Source: Trochalopteron elliotii (lineage: Eukaryota; Chordata; Aves; Passeriformes; Leiothrichidae). From it: a stretch of 64,000 bases of DNA. The stretch spans positions 3,571,571-3,635,570 of the forward strand of contig JANPWX010000060.1 in NCBI GenBank assembly GCA_024734555.1, given 5' to 3'. The notes below the pieces were generated by a model. It was not told where the DNA came from, did not search any database, and saw only the letters and a list, made by a program, of their open reading frames with translations. Position 1 is the stretch's first letter; the number at the start of each line of letters is the position of its first letter. The position numbers were made by a program, and so were the translations under genes. Positions 25,774-39,366 of this stretch are shown piece by piece.

Positions 25774-27639
25774 TTCCAATCTCTTGGAAGCTTCTGTGGG
25801 GTACGTGCAAGCTTGTCTCGAACAACAATTATCTGTACTTCTCTCTTTCTGTAAATCATTGAGGCTTCCCAGCAGTACTGACACTGCAAATGTTTCTGCT
25901 TTGTGTCTCTCTTTAAGCCGCAATAATTAATTACCAGCTGATCCAGGGTTGCAGGAAACCCTCCTGAATTTCTGATGAAATAGAGGATATGCCTTTAAAC
26001 AGCACTAAACAAACCATTGAGTCCTTCCAACAGCCACATCAACTTGAAAACAGTCTTTTTTCCAGACCACATGAAAAACAGAGAAGATTCCTGCCCACCC
26101 ATGGTCAACTACTGTCTTTCACAGCAGCAAAGGTTTTTGAAAGGGAGCACCTGGGTGAGAGGCTCCAAGGCCACAGAGCACAAGCAGCCACACCTGAGAC
26201 TTTGGGAGGGAGTCTCCACACACACAAACCCATAGAACCAGCCTCCACTCCCAGGGAGCTAAAAAGCTGTTTTGCTGATCAAACCCAGAAAATAGAAAAG
26301 CTTGAGACTGAAATGGATTAAAGTAGTGAACATGGCTGGTTCAGCACAGCTAATGAGGCATAAAGTTGATGTTGTTACAATCTACCACTAAGGTGACTCA
26401 CAGTGGAAACTACTTGCTCTATCCAAGTGTCCAAAGCATCAGGATAGTTGTGTCACTTCCCACTTATTTAGGTAGCAGGAAAAAAAAAAAGCCTACAATC
26501 ACTGCTGTTGAGTTCTGGTACCTACTGCATAATCATCCAAAAACACTTTTATCAGAAGTCATCCTTCAATTCAGTCACCCCAAAATCAGGGTAAACACTG
26601 AGCCTCCAATTTTGTTTGTCTCATCCTCAACCACAGTGACCATCTATTCTCACTTCCAAATCATAGTATTTTTGTAGCAAGTGATTTCTCCCCACTGAAA
26701 AGGGGAATACACAGCCCCTTATTTTTATGAGCAATTATTTTTACCACCTTATCCTGTGGCATTTTCATAGGGTTCAATTAACAATTAAAAATTCAGCATT
26801 ATTTAAAAAAAGGCACTGAAATAAACCAGTCTTATTTTGCAACTTCTCTCTGTCTCTTCACACTGGTCATCAGGCCTGATGCTTCAGTCATAAAATTTAC
26901 AGTTTGGGGTGATCTCTGAACTGTCAGGTGCAGTTTAGTTCCTGCTTCTTCAGTAGGTACACAAGATGCAAGAGGATGTTGTTAACACTTTTCAAAACTT
27001 CTCCTCTCCAAGCCAGAGCTTACTGGAGACTATAGCAGGTGTACAAAATACAACTTGTGTTTTACATCCAACTCCATGCAGAGAGTTTGAGTCTTAGGTA
27101 AAATGATCCTATGCTATGGCAAGTTTGATGGGAATTTTGCCTCAAATATCTAATCCCTGAAATTTTATTTTTACTCCAAAAAAGTAGTTTCATAAAACAT
27201 CCACTTCTTCTGTACCACAAGCACTTCTACCACCCAGGCAAAAGCTGCAGAAGATATCCAGATCTCCCTCCCCCATCCACACATTTTCTGCAAGTTTCTA
27301 GTTCTTAAGTCTACATTATATTGTGAAGAAAAGAAAGGTGAGATGCTCACAAGCTCAAATTCTGAAATACCTTGAAATTGTGAGTCTTTAAAATACTCTA
27401 GAAAAATTATCATTTTAGTGTTGATATATTCCAAAGCCCTCATTTCCAAATATCATTTAAATTCCCAGCACCAGTGGTGGCTGTGGAGAAGTTCTTTAGT
27501 ATTGGAAAGCAGTCATGTTTTCTGAAAAGCCATGTGGACACATCCATATGATACATACACATGTGATGTGAATACAAGCTTTTGCACAAGTTTGAAGCAG
27601 CATACACTGAAGTATCACAGAATACAATATTCCCTAGCA
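25774..27639. other. Gene-free non-coding stretch
   Basis: No gene or repeat is recognised. One exon-like pattern lies on the plus strand: an acceptor TGTCTTTCACAG ending at 26130, 30 open bases, then a CTGG|GTGAGA donor. The peptide is too short to identify. A run of A lies near 26480. Confidence 0.55.
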
Positions 27640-27780
27640 CTGACTGTAAATGTCATATAACAGCATTTCAAAATCTGTCTGGACAAAACTCTGGAGAATT
27701 AACTGCACAAAACAATCCTGCTTTGGCACATGTGTTCAGATGATCCTTCGTAGTCCCTTTCCATCTGTAATTTATAGGAC
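27640..27780 (+). mobile_element. Possible very old CR1 3' tail
   Basis: CAATCCTGCTTTGGCACATG, then CAGATGATCCTTCGTAGTCC and CTTTCCATCTGTAATTTAT, follow the order of the CR1 3' end ('ccctgctttggcaggggg...ctagatgatcc..gaggtcccttcca..tctatgattctat'). The match is patchy and lacks the tandem tail, so this could be chance. If real it would be a copy much older than the other CR1s here. Confidence 0.35.
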
Positions 27781-30700
27781 TTTGCAACTGTTTAGGGATT
27801 CTAGATTCATAAATTCCTTGGCCAAATTGGCAACAGGCTGCAACAGTTTCCCACCCTTAAAACAAATGCAGACCACAGACTCCTCTGGGAAAAGTACAGG
27901 GGAATTAGTGTACCTGAGAACTAGAGCTCTAAGAGGATAAGGGGAAGAGTCCAGGTCTTCAGACACCTCCCATATCCCTCCAGGGATGCCAGCACAGCAA
28001 CGTGGGGTGTGACTGCATGGTTTGGGTTCAGCATGTCAGTCAGTGCTTCAACACAAACATTTTGACTCTCCAAGAACAAAAGTATTTTAATATAAACTCA
28101 GACACAGTTATTGTGCTGCACTGATACATTAATTGACCATTATTAATGAAATACTTATCTAACATCACTGAAGGATTCCATTTGTTTTATGACAACTTTT
28201 GTGCCAATAAAAGCTGTGCTTTCAGAGGTACAAAGGAAATTAAGACATTCAACAGAAGTCATTACAGAATTATGAACATCCTAAAGGTTAACTCTTTGCT
28301 GTGTAGACTTCTGCTCATCTGACAAGAGGGGTATTAGAAAGGAAAATTCAGCCCTTCTATGCAGAAGGTTTTCCCCAGCCCTAATGCCCAAGAGGAGTAG
28401 TTTAACATTGCTTACAGGTTACAGGAGATTGTTTTGGAGAGAAAATGGGACAAATAAGGAATGTAACAATCTCCTCACAACAGGTCCCACATTAACACAT
28501 GCTGTATGTCAGGGACAAAGAGAGCTCCTGTAGGGTCCACACTTTTAGCAGTCTCTCCCCAAATCCCCTGGTTGGGGCTTTGTACCTAAGTCCACTAACG
28601 TTAATATTACATCATGAACAGAAACTTCACCCCCGAGTATTTTTCCTCAATCTCCTCAGGGCTTCATTACTTTAGGGTCTAGAGCATATGTCATCAATTA
28701 TATTGGAGCAAGTGAGCACAAAGCACAACAACCTTCAAGTAACTTCTCTTCACAGTTGCTTGCACAATGGCCTCTGCAACCAGGCTAAGCAAAGCCTGTA
28801 CCAGGTTTTAGAGGGCCTTTGAACTAGGAAGAGGAAGAACTATCACTTTCATTAATCACCAGCAGTAAGTTTGGTTCATTTTGGCTTAAATACATTTCAC
28901 ACATTCCCTCTTCAGTCTAGCTACATAATAAAAAAAGTAAAACTATACAGGCTGACAGATCAAATCAGTCCAAAATACAGTAGATGCCCACAGAAAAGTA
29001 CAGAAAAAGGGAAAACATGCATTGAAATATCCTCTAACACTCAGAAATTTGTGCAGTAAGGATTCTGCAGTCTGAGGCACTTCCTTTGCATTTGGTTTTT
29101 CTTGAGAGGATTTCTTTCATGAATGATATGAGTTTCCTCTTTAAACCACATAAGTTTTTTCATAGTCAATCTTTCAGTAGGGAAGGCCACAGTTTAACAT
29201 CACATTATAGGAATAACTCACACAGTTTGCTTTGAACTTCTCACTCCAGTTATGCAAGTTCCTGTTAGTATCAGCTACTCAATTTAAGTCACAGCACAAA
29301 AACTGATCTATTCAGGCATACTGAAGTTACAGAAAAGTGACATCTGTTCCTTAGTTAAAAAAGAAAAACCAAACCATACACAAAAAATAGGTGGCTACAC
29401 AAAATCAAACAGTCAGGAGGCACTTGTGATATGGAAAATCACTGTATGGAAATAAAATTAAATTATACCACACAGTACAGTACATGTCCTTGGCACACGG
29501 GTGTAGGCAGTAAAACACTAGAGCGTAAAGGATGTAGACAAGTTGTTTCCTTTCCCTACTACATTTTGATACCCTAAAAATAAAAGGTACTTTGCCATTG
29601 CTATAAATACCAAGGAGAGAAATAAACAATAATATGAGCATAAGAATCATCTTTAAAATGAATGTATCACTTAAACACATCTGTTGTATTCTGTATGTCA
29701 AACATTAAGAGGGAACAGAATTTGAATCAAATTTAAATCCATCAAGATGATAAAAAACTCTCAAGAGAGCCCACAGTTTGTTGCTTAGAACAGTAACATG
29801 AAGGTGTCCTACATATTTATCCATCAGATCTTAGTGTTTTTCCTGGAACTTAAATAAAAAAGCCAGAGAGAGTGAACAAAGTTAGAACATAACCAGAAAA
29901 ATGTGTAAATGCAGGAGCTCTTCACTAGCCCACCACGCAGTGCAGCCCACCTCATAAATTATAGCTTAATAATACTTTTGTATATGATGATATGGGTTAT
30001 TGGTCATGGGGTATTAACACAATGATGCCTGCAAATGGGAATTTTACGATCTCTTAAAATGCACTTGTCACTTCACTTGGTCCAATTCATTGTTCCTTGC
30101 TGTTATGGATAATTATGGGTGCTGACTTATATTAGCAAAATTACAATTGATGTGAGCGGAGATTTTGATCAAAATGAGTCTGTTCTGTTGTTCTGTTTTG
30201 CTTCATATAAATTTACACTAGACTTATTTAAAAGGAAAAAGCAGCCCAACAAACAAACCAACCCAAAAACTAAACACCTCTTCCCATTCCTTGTCCCAAA
30301 GAATTCACAGCAGCAGCAGACTAATGTTTTTAGTGACTGTCAATGAGTTTTGGGTTGAGCCTTTATTCATGTACCTGCTACTGAGCAATGCTAACAGACA
30401 CAAGTAAAGGAGACAATCTTTTATTCAAGGATGTTCTCCTGAAATCTGAGGTCCCTACTTACTTAAGGTATCTATAGGTATGAAGTCATTACACAAATAC
30501 TGTGAGACTGCAGTTGCCTGCACCAGCTTGAGTTTGAGCCTAGGTGTTCTAATGCTTTCTGTTCAGAGTGGGAAACTCTGCTTGGTCCTACACTGCCATT
30601 AGATTTGGCTTTGGAGTTGAGAGCACATGTCCCCCCACCATCCCACCCCCTTGTAACCCAAGCATCATTTGCTGCAGGTAACACGTGCACTGCATGTGGC

Positions 30701-33097
30701 TCAAGCTGGTAGCCAGCAGGAGGATGGATGAATGTATTTACTTACATTCCCTCAAAAGTTATCTTCTAGAATCTGTTTTTTATGTGACTTGGTAGTCTTC
30801 CAAGTGCAAAGGATTAAATCACCAGGAAGTGCTATCTTCCCATTTTCAATTCCCTTTTAAAATGTGGTTTTTTGTGATGCCTTCGGATATCAGTAGTGAT
30901 GCTTGCCAACATTACATATTGCTGTTTAATTGCCTTAAAAACTATTTCCCTGGTAGTATCATTAATAATACCAAGTCTAAATTGGATTAAGCACTACACT
31001 GCTATAAAGTTAATTCACTGTGATACTAATGAAATGTCATGTGAGGCTTCCTGTAAATCCAGCTAAACAGTCACTGCCAAGGGTCGTTAAATCAATGGCA
31101 CATTCAGATATTCTGCTTAGAAAGTATTGTTTTAATTGCTAGCAGGTGATTTTCATTAATGCAAGCATCTTCCATTTTACTGACTTTTTAGGTCTGATGG
31201 CAAGAGAGCCTTTTGTAGTTCAATAATGACAATACTTTTCCATTTCTAGGAAAGGAATGAAGCTCACTTGAGAAAGTAGTTGAACAGGAATGGCAGAATT
31301 TCAATCGGAATATTCCACTGCATATTTATAAAGCACCCAAGTAAAAGACCTGCTCTGATGCTCAAGCAGGTCAGCAGGCTTTGGTGTGAACATCATCTGA
31401 AGCAAAGTGAAATATTACAGATCTGCAGCTCCCACAGGAGATTTCCCATTGGACAGTCAAGTTTGAAAACTCTCAGCCTTCACCTCTCTGCATCAGCTTA
31501 CTCAGGTAGAAAACAGCAATAACACTTCCCTGCTTTTGTGAAATATTTCTAATTCACTGGGGGAAGAAGTGCAACTAACACTGGAAGTGCTGGACTCAAA
31601 CACTGCTAAAAATGTTTGCTAAGTCGTTAAAAGTAAGCCATGATCTTGACCTGTGTATCACATTGCTTTAAGTTCATTTTTCATATTCTGAGAGGGGATT
31701 GTCTTTAAATTTAGTTTTGCCCCTAATTCCCATTGGGTTCTTGCTGCTTTCTCTCTTATTTTTTCCAAAATTATAAGCATGTGAAAAACAGTCTTTCCAG
31801 AGTATCCTTTGGCTCTGAGCTTTGTTCACAGCAACAATTCAGACTCTGAAGATCTTGGCTCCAATCTTAAACAGACTCTCAGATTGCAAACAATTGGGGC
31901 AGGGGTGAGAAGGAAAACTGCTTACTTAAACAGAGACAAAAGGTAAACAGAAATGCCCAGAGGAACTCAAGACACACACCCCCACACACCAGCTGTTACA
32001 CTTTTCAGATATATAAGGTAAGGGATGATACAGGCCAATTCACTGTGCAGAAGATAAGTGGGGAAAGGTAGGTTTAAAGACAAAAGTGAAGTGGTTTCTC
32101 CTATCTGGAAGACTGCTGAACATTACACAACTCCCACTACTAAAGCTACCTCTCAGCAGCTTCTAATTACCTTAATAGCAGGCACAGGATGATGCAGTTG
32201 AAGGGCTTCTTGACAGAAGACCTTTGTATCTGTCCTGAGAAGATTGTGTTAAATTATCTAAGATAATTTAGCATTGGTTGCTGCAGAAGCTGGTGAGACT
32301 CTTGTAGTCTCCAGTTCCAGCAACTCCTTTTGAATGTTCAGGAATGGAACACTTCCCAGAATCTCAGCATTGCTTACTCCTGTGCTAGTTAGAACTTCTG
32401 GAGCAGGCTCTCTCTCTCTCTGCACAGTACTCTGGGCAAGGCAAGACAGCTCTTGGAACACAGCCCTGCTCTGCTCTTCAGCATCTGCACAAACTTGGGC
32501 AGGTCTGAAGTTTGTAGAGCCCCCCTTTCCTACCAGCCACAATAACAACAGCCAAAGCTTAGTGTGGTACAAGGAGAATTGTTGCCAATTTACTGCACAC
32601 AAAAATCTCTGACTTCTGATCTGTGTTCAGCCACATACACCTTCAGACCTAAGGGAAGCAATAAATAATGGAGTGTAGAATTTAAGAATGTACCCATCAC
32701 CACTTACATATTTTGATCCATATGTTCTATATTTTTGGTTCTACATTAGATAAAAGGATGTAGTTCAGTCTGAGTATCTTATGAGGATTGGTGGAAGAAA
32801 GCAGGATTTCACCCCATTTCAGTGATACTACACAATCAACATCTCTAAAACAGAGGTCAACAGGGCAGAAGTCTTACTACCACTAAACTGCAGTCACAAA
32901 TGCTCCTTTCTTCTTAACAGCTCTTCTGTATAATAATTTTCATCCACCTCAAGTCAAGAATAGAACCTCATTTCAAAGAAACTCGATTCAGGGTCACTTT
33001 CAGTAATGACATCACTTTAAATCTTGCTAATCTGACACATAAAATCATCGCTAAAAATCTTCCTTTTGTCTCCAAGATATTCTTCAGCAATACTTAC

Positions 33098-33136
33098 TCT
33101 ACTTGGCAGCATTCTTTCTCCTCTCTATGACCCTGC
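33098..33136 (-). other. Weak candidate micro-exon
   Basis: On the minus strand an acceptor-like tgtactttgggcAG precedes 39 bases ending in AAGTAGA, followed by the strong donor GTAAGTAT. One frame is open (QGHREEKECCQV, carrying one base in and two out). That phase happens to be compatible with the 55-base candidate at 25022-25076. I recognise no protein, and chance is a sufficient explanation. Confidence 0.12.
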
Positions 33137-35285
33137 CTGCCCAAAGTACAGGTAATGCAAACAAGCTGTAAATCAGAAAGATTTACAAGTCAGATCTCAT
33201 TCCACCTCTCTCTGGTTTGTAGCCAGATTTCCCAGTGGGAGGTCAGAGCCATTGGGCAATTCTTAGGTACTGGTAAAACATCCCTGAACCACCTGTGGAG
33301 GATTTACAATTAAGAACCAGTATCTTCACCAGTGAAAATCTAACTCTTCTGTTAAACAACAGGACACAGATCTTGCTTCCTAGCCTCACATCCCCTTGTC
33401 ACCTTTCAGGGATATTTTAATTTTACACATAATACTTGATTTTTAATATTTTTAGGCATTTCCCTACAAAAACGCAGATTAGCGCAGAACATCATAGTCT
33501 GAAATCCTCTCATACCTTTTTTTTTTATAATAGAAGTCCTTCTGTTTAAACATTTACCCTCCGATTTTTTAAATCAACTGATGAAGGTCACAGGTTTCCT
33601 ACACCTGAAGTCCAGTTTGCATCAAGTACAGCAAAAGTGTCTCAGGGACTGCTGTGGCTGTTGTTACAATTACTGCAAGCTCTCTGCTGGCCTGTGGATG
33701 TTTAGCTTGTCTCCTGAGGAGTCAGCATAGACTCTTGTTATAAAGAGGGCAAACTGAATAACAAGGAAGTCAAGGACACTGAAAAGGAGACTGAAAACAA
33801 GTTGCTTGGCACTGATTTTGACACCAATACTCCTGGAAGCAGAGGGTGGCTGTAGTGCAAATGTAACATCTTTGCCTTAGCTTTCACTTTATGAAGCTGT
33901 TAGGTTTAGCTCATGCTTATAATAGACTATGTAAAAGCTGAATCTCTTTATTGATTTGTATACACATATATATGCTAGCTCACACTAGGAAAGCTAATTT
34001 GTAAGATTCTAAGCATTCAATTTCAGCTCAGTGTTTCAATCTAAAAGTCCAGATGAGCTGAGTTTCCTCTTGATAGAGCCTATATAATGGCAGTGATGTT
34101 CCTATTCTCTCATTCTTTTCATGATGTACATTTAGATCAGACTTAAAAAGCAGTTAGAGCACTCAGAATAAACACATCTATTTGTGTCCTGTGTTGCCTC
34201 TTCTTCATTTCTCTGTAGTAGTTATTCCTTTATCATGAATGGCTTATCAAACGTCAACTTCATGTCTCTCCAGAAAATTAAAGGCTGTATATCATATAAT
34301 AAACTACTTCATTGTCAGTTGCCATCATAAACTACAAGGAACCAGTTGTTCAGAATGTCATCCAGCCTCTGACCAGAGGCAAGATGAAAGCTGAACTCTG
34401 ACCTGAAGGAGTGATTGAGAATATATTGTTTGTCACTGTCTAAAGAAAACATGAACCGCCTCCACTGGCATCCAGACTTTCTAAATTTAGTTCCATGCTG
34501 AAGTCCTGAGATTAGTGAAACCTTTCAAAGAGGAGATGAGAGTGCTTTGTATTTTACCCAAGGACAAAGCTTAATCATGTTCTTCCCTAGGGGATCTTAC
34601 AGCACATTTCTAAAATAATAAAATTCTGGCTGTGTAAATTTGGACAAGAGACAGTAATTCAGATTTTTAGCTTATATAAATGGGATCAGCAACCTATGTG
34701 TCAGTTCAGGAATTCAGCCTGCTAAAACACAGCATCACAATACCTGGCAGTTTATCTTCAGATAATTATGGAGCTCTCTGTATGTGTTTTCAAACACTGA
34801 CCTTCCATGCATCCATTTCACACATTTCTTATGACGCAGGAGGAGCTGAAGTTATGAAAGCACTTGAGTCAGAACTGAAAGCTTGGTGGTTCTGCTGCTG
34901 CAAATGACTGGATGTACCTGGCAGTGCTGGGCTTCGACAATTTCCAAATGCCCTACCAAGAGGATGAAAATGCAACATCTCCTCTCAAACAGAAATTCTT
35001 GGCAGCTTCTCTTCCCTGATCTTCTTAATTTTCCCTCCATGCTAGGAATTAGGCAGTGTGGTGCTCTCCACCCTAAATTTCACCACCTTTTCAGAGAGGA
35101 GCCTGCAATCATTCTACACCAAAGCTTGTCCTCTTAGCACCTGTCTCTGATCTGTTTCTTGTACCTGCATCTCTGAAATTATTGGTGTTAACTTTTAGCT
35201 CAGGATCCAGTGCTGTAAAATACAGAACTCAAGTCAGAGATGGAAGCTTAATGCAGTTGTTTCATTTCCCCACATACAGACACAG

Positions 35286-35304
35286 TGTAAGTCAATGGTG
35301 AAAC
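35286..35304. repeat. Possible short AAGTCAATGG-type relic
   Basis: GTAAGTCAATGGTGAAAC resembles the 'gaagtcaatggcaaaac' core of the palindromic repeat family seen at 25.7 and 44.7 kb. Only about 17 bases match, so chance cannot be excluded. Confidence 0.2.
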
Positions 35305-37545
35305 AGCAAGACTTAAGAATTCAGGAGCTTGATATTTACTCACCGGCCCCACCCCAGCTTGCATATGGCGCTCCAGCCCTCATCACTGAATGTAAAGGAA
35401 AGCCTGACCTCTCTCCAAAAATCCTTTGAACACACAGTTTTAGAGGGCATCTTCTCTGTGAGGCAGAGTATGTGAAGCTTCCCAAAGCTGACTAAAGAAA
35501 TTTCATTGACTTTTTCTCTTCCCAATTGAGCCCAGTGTTTTCAGTTCAACACAGAAACTAGGAAACAAGTATATAAAAAAATCTAAACTATGTAAATTTT
35601 AAGGCATTAAACCCATTATAACTGAGTATTAATGCTTTCTTCCCCTTCTCTCTTACTGCCTGCTAATGTGAGTGCATACTGCTGACAGGGTAATGTCAGC
35701 ATGGGCAGCAGTGAGTCACAGCAGTGTCACAGTAAGAAACCCTACAAAACACACACCTTTCTGCACATTTATACCATGAGGACTAACACTGAGTGGCCCT
35801 GTGTGGCTGCAGGAGTCAGTCAATATGCATGAACTTGAAAGAGCAGAGTCTCCAACTATCTAATGTTATGAACCAAACAAATGGCCCAAGGTCAGAGTCA
35901 CATCACTCTGAAATAGAAGTTAAAGAGTCCTGACTAAATTCTTTGAGCTGACCAATCATGCTTCATTTCACATCCTTCTCAGGAGTCATTATATATTTCT
36001 TCAAGTGCAGCATAAAATTTGCTGTGTTCAGTGCCTAGTTTTTATTCTTAGATCTTATTTATCAAATCTGCAAACCAAGTTTTATAAGGTTTCCCCTCTC
36101 CCACAAAAGGAACCTAAAAAACAAAGGATATCTTCTTCCCCATAAGACATTAATACTTACATACCTTACTAATTTAAAACAGATTTTTTTTTAAATCACA
36201 GCAATAAAAAATGACCTTTAGAGATTTAGGTTTGTGTTTGGAACTCCAAAATTAGTTTGGTGAACTCTTAAAAGATATTTCTGCTAGAAAAAGCCATTGC
36301 AGCGATATGACACTGTATGTAGGAAACTACTTTGTTGCCTAGCAATTCCCAGCTGCTTCACCATTAGGGTTTTAAACATCATTTCTCTCTGTTTGACAAG
36401 CTCAGCAAAATCCACAAGCAACAAAACTGAGTCAGTTCAAAGTGACTTACACTGTGAAAGGTTTCTAGTTTCCCACGTATCTGCAGAATTACAATATTTT
36501 CTTTCTCTCCTTGCAGTTTTAATTACAACACTAAACTGTTCTATAAAAAAACAAACTGAAAACAAATAAACAAAACATCAGATTATGTGCTTCACAGCTT
36601 ATTGTAATGCAATTGCACCTAGGTGACAGGAGCTGATGATATTCCCTCTGGTAATAGTTTAACCACAATAGGGAAAGAATGTGTGTATATTTACTTTACT
36701 GACTTGGAGGCTACTGACTGAATCTGAGCTGCAGTATTGACCAAGCACTATTTGCTAATTCTGGGCTTCAGCACTGAGATCACAACCCTGCATACCACAG
36801 AGCTGACTGCTCTATAAGGCAAGAGTCTAAATAACTAAACCTCACAGATCACAGCACACACCTCCAGTGCAAGCTCAAAAGACCAATACCTTCCCATCTC
36901 CCTATTTTCACCCTGATGTCCTAATCCTCATACCAGCACTGTGCTATTATTTCATGACACAGCTTGTATCCAGTGCAAATTCCATATCCACCACTCTTCA
37001 CTTCCCCTGTGTGGCTTAAAAGAGCAGCAGATGTTGCATAAAGCCACAAAAGAAAAGAAAAAATATGAAGATAGCAGGGGTTTGGAATCCAAGTTGCTGC
37101 TTCCCATCAATAAAGTAACACCATTTGTGGTCAATTTTAGTTTTTTCCTTTTTGCCCCCTGTGTGGGGTGAGTGACAATGTTGTACCAGTACAGATTGAT
37201 AAATAAAGGAATGAGAAGAATTTCACCTTATAATGAAAGGTGCTCAGAGCTAACTGTCCAAAACTGATGGATGACTTCCTGATGAAAGATACAGCCCCCT
37301 GGTTCATGCAGTATGTTCATTTATAAATGTGCACTAAGTTTTGATAAAAATTCCTTAATGGGAGCTACATGATCAAGAAAACAAGGTTAGAGCAGGGCAA
37401 ACATTTGCAGTGATCAATTTATCTGGCATTGTTAGCCACTTCCGTGCAAGCAGTCTCCCTTTTTAAAGACAGAGTGACCCACATCACGTTAAAACAGCAT
37501 TTTAGGTTTCTGAGTTCTCATGCATGGGTTGTTGTGTTACCACAT

Positions 37546-37606
37546 GCAAATTATCTAACCAGTACTGCTCTTTTATACGTGACATGCAGCTGGTTAGATA
37601 ATTTGT
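37546..37606. ncRNA. Strong short hairpin, candidate small-RNA precursor or MITE relic
   Basis: CAAATTATCTAACCAG (37547-37562) is the exact reverse complement of CTGGTTAGATAATTTG (37590-37605). A 2-base bulge is followed by four more pairs (CTGC with GCAG at 37586-37589), leaving a 17-base loop. A G.U pair extends the outer end. The roughly 21-bp stem and 60-base length are near the lower limit for an animal pre-miRNA, which usually has a longer and less perfect stem. I recognise neither arm as a known miRNA. A small inverted-repeat element or a chance palindrome are the alternatives. The structure itself is certain; its role is not. Confidence 0.3.
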
Positions 37607-37668
37607 TCTCTGGATCTGTATGACATTTGTGCATGACCATTCCCACAGACAAGAAATAAAATGGGAGC

Positions 37669-37683
37669 AAAAAAAAAAAAAAA
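37669..37683 (+). repeat. Poly-A tract
   Basis: Fifteen A follow AATAAAATGGGAGC. The AATAAA about 15 bases upstream gives a look of a retroposed 3' end. No coding or LINE sequence can be recognised upstream and no target duplication was seen, so only the homopolymer is claimed. Confidence 0.8.
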
Positions 37684-38223
37684 TCCAAGGAAAGAAACTA
37701 TTCTCATGCAAATACATATTCACAAATACATCTCTGAAGAAGGTACATACTTGTGCATCAAAAACCTGGATGCACCTTACAGTAAGGTAATCATCTTCCT
37801 CTTCCATGCCCATGAGGAAAACAGTGTTCTGCAGCCACAGCCAAACACCACAGATGCTCTAGAGCTGCAGTGACAGTGACTAAAAGACTACATGTGGGTA
37901 GCACCCAGACCAAATCCATGATATTTACAAGCAGGCCCCAAAACTCGTACACTATTCAAGAAGGTAATGTTGCTCTAAAACCAGTCCTTACCATGCCAGA
38001 CAGGCAGCAAGAGGGAGGAGCTTTGAGCAAGAGACCTCAAATAGCTCAATCTCCTGAAATCTCTTAAAACTCCTGATTAAAATATTTCCATCACCTTCAA
38101 ATTCCCATTCTCTTCTAAAAAGTTAACTAACCCAACCAAATGGAGACCAAGGCTATACTGGCATCATGGATTCAATTGGAAAATAAGTCTTTTTAACTAA
38201 GAGGAAATTGCTTTCAGACAAAG

Positions 38224-38270
38224 TGAAGGGGGAATGACAAAAGGAGAGGAGGAGAAAGAAGAATGAGGAC
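38224..38270 (+). repeat. Homopurine tract
   Basis: About 47 bases are nearly all A and G with few interruptions. It is low-complexity DNA with no visible function. Confidence 0.75.
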
Positions 38271-39344
38271 AGACGCCCCAATATCTCTCCTGTATTGAGA
38301 ACATATATCCTCACAAAAGGATTTCCTACTCTTCAAGAAAGAGCTCTTTTGATTCATTTAATTAGTAACAAAGCATGAATATGACCACAATATTTTTACT
38401 CCTAAATGTCCCTCCCATAATTACAAACCCACCAGGTTTACAGACCTTAGCAAAAAGGATATTGAAAGGATGGGAAAAAGGCCTTCATATTTTATTGCTT
38501 TCACTCTAGTACATTATAGGAAATTACAGCCAGGTACTACTTGTAAAAACTTCACAGCAGAAACAAAGAATATTTGTTGATGCCTCAGTTTATCTTTATA
38601 CTCATAAAATAATTTCTATTTAGGATGTTCCTTGTTGCTACAAATTCCAACAATCATAGTGTTTGCCCTGGGCGTCATATCACACCACTTACAGGTCTGC
38701 TATTAAGCTCCTGACACTTCTGTGCTAACCTCCAACAATGCTACTAATCCTACAAATCTCTAAAGTTTAGCTATACTATTTACAACTTTTAAAGAAAGGA
38801 TTGACTTTGGGTACCATGTCAGCAAATAAAAGTCCATTTTTACCTGTAGAGAAAATAAGAAAATCCAATAAAAAGCATTTAGGTTCCCCAGTAGCTGTTC
38901 AATATCCAAGGTTTCAAACTGTATCCACTGATCTTGTAACTCATTAGATTTGTGGGTTACTGCCCTTTGTAGAAGCTCCTGGCTGCTCTACAAAGTGTAT
39001 TTGAGCCCTGAGGGTGTGAGCTGCTCCTGACCTTTCACAGATGACATGAAGAGCAGAGTTGTCTCAGTCACCCACAAATTCTCCTACAGAAGCATACGCA
39101 TATATTATACCTCTTTTCTCAACATGAAAATATTTCTAAAAAATCATTTTCTTACTCTAGTAAGTAAGCATTCCACCATTTGCTAGCAAAACCTTGATCA
39201 CCAAAATTTTATAGAGACAGAATTCTCCTGTGGCAGTGGATGAAGCCTGCCATACTTCTGCATCCTTTACTACAGCCTTTTATGCTGTAAACCAGACTCA
39301 GACCATTTCTGTATCTTATGCCAACAGAAACATACACTATCCAT

Positions 39345-39366
39345 AAATGTATGGATCCATACATTT
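39345..39366. repeat. Perfect 22-base palindrome centred on GGATCC
   Basis: AAATGTATGGA (39345-39355) is followed directly by its exact reverse complement TCCATACATTT (39356-39366), with no loop. It could extrude as a small cruciform or bind a symmetric dimeric factor. It matches no operator I know. Confidence 0.7.

Larger units (their letters stand above)
27790..37545. other. Gene-free AT-rich non-coding stretch
   Basis: No gene or intact mobile element is recognised. The segment about 30860-31200 looks unlike simple neutral filler: it is AT-rich without low-complexity runs and keeps isolated CpGs (CTTCGGAT, GGTCGTT). It also has several TAAT/ATTA cores, which makes it a possible conserved non-coding element. 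A small palindrome AAATTATC/GATAATTT lies at 32251-32269. A short AAGTCAATGG-like core occurs at 35288-35304. Confidence 0.55.

Noticed and set aside
26131..26160. 30-base plus-strand stretch between TGTCTTTCACAG and GTGAGA
   Set aside because: Two of three frames are open simply because it is short. It is too small to identify and shows no conservation evidence.
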